Source of the DNA: Struthio camelus
Taxonomy: Eukaryota; Chordata; Aves; Struthioniformes; Struthionidae
Direction of reading: 5' to 3'
Assembly: GCF_040807025.1 (NCBI RefSeq)
Contig: NC_090956.1
Coordinates: 861,017 to 925,016 of the forward strand
Length of the DNA: 64,000 nt
In this document: in pieces, positions 52,096-60,800 of the stretch
Numbering within the stretch: the stretch's first letter is position 1
Layout: each line of letters opens with the position of its first letter
Notes under the pieces: model-generated
What the model saw: the letters and a program-made list of their open reading frames with translations, nothing else
Databases searched by the model: none
What the model was told of the DNA's origin: nothing
Program-made: the position numbers and the translations under genes

Positions 52096-52667
52096 GGACA
52101 GTATTCCCATCAGCTGGGGGAGAGTGCTTTCACAGGCTGTCACCCGTGGCCGTGCTCATTCCAGTGAAATGTCCCCCTGCGCCTCAGCCTCAGAGCTGCC
52201 GCTGCCTGTCGCTGCTGCTCAGCTCTGCCACGAGTGTCACCACTGTCCAGCCTGCCACCGGCTGCTGTGGCATCACCAGTGGCTGTACTCCATCACTGTC
52301 TAATGTCACACCAATTTGGCAATCCCAGCAGATGACAAAAATCATAGATAAGAAGTGACTTTACTGTCATGAGATACAATTAATAATGTGGGAACCCCCC
52401 TCTTTCAATCCCAGCTATTACCGTAAGCTTTTATATTGTAAATCTGATGTCAAATATCCATGAAACAAACTCACGGAGGAGCCTGCTCCTTGTCTGAGCT
52501 TGAGCTGTGTTGTGTGTTCTGCTAATCCTGACAGCAGGCACCTGCCGTTCTGCTCTCTGTAACCCTCTCCACCTTCCCATCCCTGCTGCTATTCTACTGT
52601 ACCCTCTCGTCACAGTCTTCCTTTCTCCATTTTTCTGTCCCACCCCGGCTCTCCTCCTGCCTCGCAG

Positions 52668-52717
52668 CTTCATGGCCTCATCTCAGCATTTTGTGCAGAT
52701 TCAAGTGACACGTGCAG
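52668..52717 (+). other. 50-bp exon-like element with strong splice signals
   Basis: Preceded by a long pyrimidine-rich tract (about 52555-52660) and ctgcctcgcag, followed by a perfect donor GCAG|GTAAGT. It contains ATG at 52672 and runs open to the donor in phase 1, which would join in frame to SCNN1G exon 2. It may be an alternative upstream SCNN1G exon, part of a non-coding transcript, or chance. Confidence 0.3.
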
Positions 52718-52869
52718 GTAAGTTTCAGACTAGGGCTGAGAAGACCACAGTGGCTTCAACCCACGGATGCCTCCTAGTCCAGGGAGATGACCCAGGCCCA
52801 CTGCCACGCACACAGTGGAGAAAGTCTCTGCTCTGAAGAACCTGCCATCCGAGCAGAAGAGCTGGAGCT

Positions 52870-53410
52870 GAAACAACCTGCCTGCACGGAGACCCCTGAC
52901 ACCGCACAGAGGCCCCCTGACAGCTGCACAGAGACCCCCCCCAACACTGCCCAGAGCCCCCTGACAGCTGCCAGGAACCCCCCGACACTGCACAGAGCCC
53001 CCCAGTAGCCGCACAGAGACCTCCAACAGCCACACAAAGACCCTCAGCACCGCCCAGAGCCCCCCAACACTGTCCAGAGCCCTCTGACAGCTGCCCAGAG
53101 CCCCCCAACAGCCACACACAGCCCCTCGACACCGCACAGAGCCCCCAGACGGCCACCCGGAGCCCCCCAACGGCTGCCTGGAGCCCCCTGACACTGCCCG
53201 GAGCCCCCCAACACCGCCTGGAGCCCCCCGCCGGCTGCCCAGAGCACCTCGACGGCTGCCCGGAGCCCCCCGACACTGCAAAGAGCACCCCGACGGCCGC
53301 CCGGAGCCCCTCGACGCCTGCCTGGAGCCCCCTGACACTGCCCAGAGCCCCCCGCCGGCCGCCCGGAGCTCCTCGACGGCTGCCCGGAGCCCCCCGCCGG
53401 CCGCCCGGAG
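52870..53410. repeat. 21-bp GC-rich minisatellite upstream of SCNN1G
   Basis: Degenerate units around CCGGAGCCCCCCGACGGCTGC (21 bp with alternation ACTGCC, GGCTGCC, GGCCGCC), roughly 25 copies. Because 21 is a multiple of three, the minus strand carries long Gly/Ser/Arg/Ala-rich open frames of up to about 350 codons with a seven-residue period. These have no Kozak, splice or homology support. Confidence 0.9.
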
Positions 53411-53493
53411 CCGCGCCGCCCGCCCCCCGCGGGGCCCGCCGGCTGGCGGCGCTGCGCGCCCGCGGAGCGGAGCGGGGCGGGCGGGCGGCGGCG

Positions 53494-53545
53494 GCGGGGC
53501 CGGGCCGGGCCGGGCCGGGCCGGGGCCGGGGCCGGGGCGGGCCGG
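53494..53545 (+). repeat. (GGGCC)n run
   Basis: Five to eight units of GGGCC/GGGGCC, G-quadruplex prone, directly upstream of the candidate SCNN1G exon 1. Confidence 0.85.
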
Positions 53546-53625
53546 CCGGAGGCGGGCGGCGGGGTAGGTGCCGCGGCGGCCGCCGGCCGCGCCATCGGCA
53601 GCGGCGCCGGGGCCGGGAGCGCAGC

Positions 53626-53656
53626 ATGGCCCCGTCGGGCACGGCAGGCGGCCGAG
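53626..53656 (+). CDS. SCNN1G: Candidate SCNN1G exon 1 with an in-frame upstream ATG
   Basis: ATG at 53626 has A at -3 and G at +4, then reads MAPSGTAGGR and one base before a good donor, GAG|GTGAGG. Joined to exon 2 at 54485 it continues in frame as AAACA into MAPGKK, adding 15 residues to gamma-ENaC. In mammals exon 1 is non-coding, so the exon may be real while the upstream ATG is not used. The 5' end of the exon is unknown. Confidence 0.4.
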
Positions 53657-53801
53657 GTGAGGCCGGCACCGGGGTACGGCGGGGGGGGGACGGGACGGGA
53701 CGGGCCGGCACCGGGGTACGGCTCGGGGCGCCACGGACCCGTCGGCTCCTTGCGGAGCTGGGTCCGCCGCAGCCACGGGCTCACCTCGAAGATGCGATCC
53801 A

Positions 53802-53815
53802 CCCCCCCCCCCCCC
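53802..53815. repeat. C14 run in SCNN1G intron 1
   Basis: Uninterrupted cytosine run on the plus strand; length may be inexact. Confidence 0.85.
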
Positions 53816-54484
53816 GGAAAGTGCTATTTCCCGGCTTTTAAAATCCCTAGAAAGGGACGCATCTTGCTGGACCTGCTGGATTTGGGCTGCTCTGCGGCTT
53901 TCCTTCCGGCTGCAGCTCGAGGGGAAGCGACTGAGCGCAGTCAGTCAGCGCAGGAGTTGTGCTGTTTGTCACATAAATGGGGCACTGACAGTTTCTGGCT
54001 GTAAAATACGCAGAAACACTGCAGAACAGTCTGAGGGAGCTGGTGGCAGGAGCAGAGGCGACACTGTCCTGCGGTGTCTGGGCATCCCAGTCCCCCACGT
54101 TTTCCCATGCTGCAGCCTGCCCACCACCCGAGGTCTCTCACCTGCATCTCCGCACTCCCAGCCCCAGCCCCAAAACGTCATCTGGGAGGTGCTGGGCTGG
54201 ACATTGTGCTGTGTGTCGCCATAGGAGTGATCGCAAGCCTGGAAGTCCCATTTAACATCCCTCACATTCATCACAGACTTGTTTACCTACCCTGAGCTCC
54301 TGTTTGCAGGATTGTACCCATAGGTGTTGACCTGACCAACCTGTCTGCCACTTTGTCCAAACAGCGGCACTTGGGAGATAGGCGGGTGGCGATTGCGTGC
54401 CGCGTGTGCGTGTCCCTGCTCTGCCTGCTTTAGGGACGTGGCCAGCAGTTGCCAGCAGTTCTCAGGCGCGTTTTCTCTCTCCAG

Positions 54485-54815
54485 CTGCAGCCTGTGCCAT
54501 GGCTCCTGGGAAGAAGATCACAGCCAAGATTAAGAAGACGCTGCCAGTGACAGGCCCCCAGGCTCCAACGCTCAGTGAACTGATGAAGTGGTACTGTTTG
54601 AATACCAACACGCACGGCTGTCGGCGCATTGTGGTGTCCAGGGGACGCTTGCGCAGGTTCATCTGGATTTTGCTAACTCTGAGTGCTGTTGGACTGATCC
54701 TGTGGCAGTGTGCTGAGCTCCTCATGAACTATTACAGCGCTTCAGTGTCCGTCACGGTCCAGTTCCAGAAGTTGCCCTTCCCGGCCGTCACCATTTGCAA
54801 CATCAACCCCTACAA
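54485..54815 (+). CDS. SCNN1G: SCNN1G exon 2, residues 1-106 (ATG at 54499)
   Basis: Acceptor tttctctctccag|CTGCAG, with a second possible acceptor six bases on (54491). Encodes MAPGKKITAKIKK, WYCLNTNTHGCRR, membrane segment 1 and FPAVTICNINPYK. Donor ACAA|GTAAGA, splitting Lys106. Coding part 54499-54815. Confidence 0.96.
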
Positions 54816-57800
54816 GTAAGACATACGGTTCCTGGGAGGTTTGCCCGTCCTGGCAAGCCCGCTTCGTGCATGAGGGACCCATGCAGGCAGCTCTCTTCTA
54901 AATTCATCTTCTCTTAATTGTTCTAGCACCAAACCTTCCATCAGCTTTTTGCTCTGCAGTGCTGCTCTTCAGCAGTCTTTCCTTACTGTTAGTTTTCCCT
55001 CTACAGCACTTTGAATAATGTACCTACCTCTGTGCTAATGCTCTTCAGACACTTGTAGATTATCATCACATCCTTCACTTACTGCCTGCTAGGTCTATTT
55101 AGCTTTCAGCTCAAGGCAGACCCTGATCATTTCTGTGGTTCTCTTTAAATTCCCCTTTTCGCAGGACTGGAGTTTCAAGGGTAGTAAACAATGCCATTTC
55201 CTGAAGAACAGGGGACATCTGTCACCTCTTCTTCTTCTTTTTTTTTTTTTTTATTCCTTATAGGATGCTTTGACATTAACAATCAACAATTAAGCTGTTT
55301 TTTCCTGCCTAATTACACTTTACATTGATGTCTATTCTGCTGTCAGCTGTCCATCACAGTCCCTCCGGGCATTTCAACTCTCTGGGTCCCTCTTGTCTCC
55401 AGGAATCTGCATCTTAGATTGTATTATCACCGATGCAGTAGTCAGATTTTCCCAGCTGAGTTCTTTTATATTTCCTGTCGACCTCTTTGATCTTTCTTGT
55501 GTTTTACAATTCTTCTCCTTGTGGTAATACCCTGGAACATGCACTGTATCCTTGAGCTTACTAACAAAATCTTCAAGGAGCTTGGGAGTCTGCGAGCACT
55601 TTCTCCGTAGCTCGGTCTATTTTGCTTATGATGGTCCGTTCTTCGAGATCTCCCAGGGGGCATAACTGCGCCTGCCCACACGGATTTAAATTCATATAAT
55701 ACCAAGAAAGAAAGCATTCATGGTCAGTGTGTGACAAAAAATTCTGTCCTGGGTGATTAGTTTCACAGTGCAGTGGACAAAATACTGCAATTAAGTGGTT
55801 AGATGAGATGAATGACATGTAGTTTTATATTGCGTTTTCTCTAACGCAGGTACAGTGCAATGAAAGACTATTTATCTGAATTGGACAAAGAGACAAAAAA
55901 TGCTTTGGAGACTTTCTATGGATTTTCAGAGGGCAAATCCAAGGTGCGTCGTTCGGTTGGTGACAGAAACACCACAGGGAGTGAATTCTTCAAACAGATC
56001 CCACTGCTGAAATTTGAAGACTTCTCTAGGACAGTTACCGACCTTCGCAGTGGCCAGAAGAGGAAAATTGAGGGCAATGTTTTTCACAAAGATTCATCCA
56101 TAGTGAACTCCGGGGAGTCAAATGATATCATCGGCTTTCAGCTGGTAAGCGTCATGCTTCCTTGGACAGTAAGTTCCTTGTGGAGGCAAGGGATAGGTAT
56201 TATGGGTTGGTGTCACACACACCGATTTCCTTGCTTGCGTAGATGGTGTTATAGTGAATAAAACTCTTCTGCCATGCATCCGTGGCTGCCTGCAGATTCA
56301 TCTGCAACCCTCCGGAAGAGAAATGCCTTCCTGAAGTCTAGCCAAAACAGACTTAGTGCCACCCGTGACCTTTCCTTTGATGAATGAAAGGTTTTTGGGG
56401 CCCCTTTGTCCCCTGGCTGCCACTAGAACTTCATGCTTGATTTTTACTGTGAAAAAGAAACTACGTCACACATACTTTATTGAATACATATTTTCTTTTC
56501 ATCTGAAAAGAGTGCTTTTTCCTCTTTGTAATTACTAGTGCGATGCAAACAACAGCAGTGAGTGTGCCCTTTATACATTCAGTTCTGGCGTTAATGCTAT
56601 CCAAGAATGGTACAAGTTGCATTACATGAACATCATGGCACAAATTCCCTTGGAAACTAAAGAAAAATTGAGTTATTCTGCTGATGACCTTCTACTGACA
56701 TGTTTCTTTGATGGCCTATCTTGTGACAAAAGGTCAGTGCACAGAAAATACCTGCCGGTTTAACAGCTTGTTTCTAAATATACAGTATGTAGGAATTGAG
56801 TATTTGCTATTTGCTGAATTACAGCAAAGGACCACTTTCATTTTTAAATGAAAGCAAACATTCAAAGCTTTGTGCAGTTTAATTATGCTCTTTGATTTCA
56901 TTTATCTGAGTGTTGCACTGTCCACATTTCAGAGAAACCCTTATTTTCTTGACAGAGTCAGATCTACCTGCTCGTGATTTTGGCAGTGCGATTCCATGTG
57001 TCCTGGTAGCAGGAGAATCATCCCATAATACTGGGGGTTGACGGCAGAGTCCCCCCGTGCAGTTGAGGGCATAAAATTGCATTTTTACATGGCTTTAGCA
57101 ACTTCCCAACTGTCGTGTGCAAAGCAAACCGCACTGTAACTCACTGCTTAGCAGGTATAGCTGAGTCTTTACTGAAAGCATTTTGCTTGTGTCTGTACTA
57201 GTGCAAATGCATCACAAATTTTCTTGGGATAAAGACTTTTGCTTGGATGGGAGGGGTGGTTCACAGGTAAGACATAAATGTGCTTCAATCATCAGGGTGT
57301 CCTCAGCCTCCCTTAAATGACAGTGGCAAAGACCTTTTTTTCCTGAAAAAATGAGGATTCATGTTCCTTTAGACACTTGGGAGTTGAATACAAGAGGACT
57401 CTGTCCCCCGGCCCACTACTTTTCTGTTGTAAATCTGCTTCTCCGACCCTCTCCATCCCTATTCCCACATGAAATGCCTGTACAATTTTAATTTCCTGAT
57501 GCTATTAAAACAGGTCATAGTTCCGTCTAGTTTCAAGATATTAAGAAAAAACCCCACACTTTTCAGCAAATAAAGTGCCTGACAAAAAGAAAAAAAACAA
57601 TCCTGCTAAGTCGCTGCCAAAAAAAAAAAATCCAATTCCATTAAGTCTCTGCTGCAGACAGTTAAAGCTGCAGAGGGCAACGTAACAATATTTGATTTCT
57701 TTTAGGCACTTCACTCGTTTCCATCATCCACTGCATGGCAATTGCTACACCTTCAACAGTGGAGAAAATGGGACAATCCTGAGCACCTCCACAGGAGGCA

Positions 57801-60800
57801 GTGAGTACGGTAAGGAAACTTAGTTTGTAGAGGAACTATTAGATAACAAGCGGTTCAGCGAACTGGATCCTACTGGAGAGTGATTGATGTGTTGGCTCTA
57901 GATGTACGATCTGATTGGGGAAATGCTTGTTTGAACTAGTGCAAATTATTGCCAGAGAATACAAAGATAATATCATTGCATCACTAATGTTTTCCATCTG
58001 AAATCACTGCTTCCCAGTTATATAACATTTAAAAATAAGTTTCAGCTACATTCTAAGGAGGCATTTATTATTTGTTGTGCTAGGGTCTGCAGAGGGACGT
58101 TACTTGCTGCAAATGTTTCAGTTTAGCATTGCAAAGGCATCACGTGCTTGTTACAGTTCTACTTCAGGCTAGATAATATTAAGTAAACTGCGCTGCCCCC
58201 CCTGACTAGAAAAAATGGCTCTGGTGTAACTCTGCTCCTGCCATGTCTCTGTTCTTCAGGACTGCAGGTTGTTCTGTATATAGATGAAGCAGACTACAAC
58301 CCTTTCCTGGTGACGTCAACAGGGGCCAAGATCATTGTCCATGACCAAAATGAATATCCCTTTATTGAAGACATCGGCACAGAAATCGAGACAGCAGCAG
58401 CAACCTCCATAGGGATGCACTTTGTGAGTGACAGCAATGTTGTTTCAAGGTGCACAGCACCATTCGCTTGAAGCAGATGGAAATATGGTCTGATATGATG
58501 TATGAACATTAGCCAGGAGTTGGAAAAGCATCTAATACCTCACGCTTGTACATCTGAAGCGCCCCGAGGAAAATCCTGTGGTAGCACTTTTCTGAACTTT
58601 TTTCCCTTGCTATGGGGCTGTTGGAAAACGAGATCTTTAAAAACCAAAGAGCTGCTGAGGATTTTGTTTCTTCTCCCTTTTCTCCTACCCCTTGGCTTTC
58701 CCGAGCATTTTTTGTTTTTCACAGCAAAATCTGCAACCACCGAGGTGCTGTGAAATGCCCTGTTTTGCTTTTGCAGCGTGCAGATGTGTTGGCATCCCAC
58801 GCACATTCTCAGATCAGAAGAGAAGAGATAAAGCTGTAGGTAACATAGTAGAGTCAGGTCTATAGAGACAACTAAAGCACAACCCACATAACCGTTCTGT
58901 GGGTATAAGAGAGCCTCATTCTGTTTGATTTCTCACTCTCCTGGCTGCAAGGAAAACCATGTGGGCAGGAGCCCTCTGCCTTTGCCGGCTCAGTGAAGCG
59001 ACCTGCCAGTGTTGTCAGCAAGGGTGGGAAGGGCTGGAGTGTGGTGCTCCAAAAATCCCCAATTAGTGTAGTGCAGACAAGGCATTTGACCTAAGGGGCT
59101 TCTTTCCGTTGTAGAGAAGTGAAAGCAGTGCCATCAGGGCAAGGCAAACTTTCCCCTTTCATCTGGATGGGCTGTTAAGTGAGCAATTTAGTTTTGCCAT
59201 TTCTTTACTGATGGTTGGCTCAGATGCATCAGCTAACCTGCTTATCTGTCCTGACTGGGTGCGCCAAGTCTAGGTAGTTCATGCATTAGAAAAGACATTA
59301 AAAACAGGGCTGCCAGTTGTAAATGTGCAAATAGCTAAATATCTTCCAGCTGTCTGGAAAACTGACTGCTGGGTCTAACAGCAGGGACAAATGCTACCTG
59401 ACAAACAAAAACTGAATGAAAGGTATCAGAACAAAAAGGGTGGAGCGGAGGCAAAGTCTCACAAAAGTGTGTTTCTTTTATAACTATTATACCATACAGT
59501 AGAAAGTCACTGCAGATAGAGTCTCAATATTTAATTTAATATTTTCTTGGCATGGTAGATTTGAACTGTTGCATACAATATAAAAAACAAGATCGAACAT
59601 GTCTTGGTAGCTATGTTTAAGAGATTTGCCATGACTGCATCTTAACATATCGGCTGAAATAGAAGCTGGACTCAATTTCTGGACCCAAAGCAAAAGCCTG
59701 CATGTTGGTGATCACTGCATTGCCACTAAAGGAAGACTCCTAGAGGGCCTGGCAGGGAGAGCAGCGATTGTCAGGACAGGGCTGCACAACCAAGAGTCCC
59801 CATCAGTCCCTATACCTGCATCCAAATAAGTGAAGGAGGCAGAGTGGACATGTGCCGCGCACAGCACTGCATGCAGTAGGCTTGAATACAGCAATTCCTC
59901 TTTTTCAAATGCAAACATCAGTGTCTAGGTTATCGGTCATATATTTCTGCTGTGTACTACAACTCCCTCCCCACTCGAAAAATACTCCAAGATGTCTGGA
60001 ATGCAAACAAGGCATTACTTGGTAGGAGTTTCAGTGCTTTAGTTAAATATTTGGTTTGGAAATTATTTCGATACCTGAATGAACAAGTATGCTTTTGCAG
60101 GAGCGTATGCCATGGCAAAAAATTTTATACAAAGGATCCATCATCTGCCAGAAGATACAGCAGCAGGCTCTCTGAGGCAGGTATCCCAGCATTAGATTGT
60201 CCACAGAAGTTAAAAGAATAGTAAAGGCTGGTTTCATTCAGTTTTCAGAAGTTTCCACATCTCTTAATGTTGATATCACATATTTCTGTGTTCCGTCCAA
60301 AGAGCAATTTGAGCATCTTTCTACAAAAAGTGACTTGCACCATACATGCAATAGCCTTCTATCGTAGAAGCCATGATTATAAAGCCTTAGCATTTCTACA
60401 GTGCCGTAGCTGTGTTTAGTGCTTTGCAGATAAAAATGGTAACGCTTGCTATCAGGTTTGACCCCAATAGCCTGTACAGTCACCGTCCTCAATGTATGCA
60501 AGCATTTATCAGGTTCCTGCTAATTATATCCTTTGCAAGATCAGTCACTAATTTAAACTCTATATAGAAAGAAAGTATAGGTGAATGGATTTTTAAATGT
60601 GTGACATTTCTTGTTGTTTCAGGCCACTCTTTTTTTTTTTTTTTTAAAGGGGGCAAATACTGCAGAAAGATAGTAAGAGTTTAGGGCTGAGGGGGGCAAG
60701 GCAGTCCGTAGGAAGCAGACAGTGTAAACTGAATCGAGTCTTGTGCGCTGGGGAGCTCCCAGCCCCGCTCTCCGCAGACCTTGCACGCACAGCTCTTGGA

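Larger units (their letters stand above)
53400..53740 (+). promoter_or_regulatory. SCNN1G: CpG island and probable promoter of SCNN1G
   Basis: Extremely CpG-rich, with a (GGGCC)n run at about 53494-53545 and a CACCGGGGTACGG motif repeated about 41 bp apart near 53667 and 53708. No TATA box seen. It precedes the first candidate exon and lies about 3 kb from the USP31 start on the opposite strand. Confidence 0.65.

Noticed and set aside
49816-52167. Plus-strand open frame of 783 codons across the USP31 exon 1 antisense strand and the 34-bp array
   Set aside because: Half is the antisense of GC-rich USP31 exon 1 and half is stop-free minisatellite; other frames are open too, so openness comes from composition and not selection.
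52725-53776. Minus-strand open frames of 328, 348 and 252 codons, Gly/Arg/Ser-rich
   Set aside because: All three overlap in different frames over the 21-bp minisatellite and CpG island; a by-product of repeat period and GC content.
54397-54498. Upstream extension of SCNN1G exon 2 to an ATG at 54397
   Set aside because: The segment contains the polypyrimidine tract and acceptor before 54485, so it is intron, not coding.
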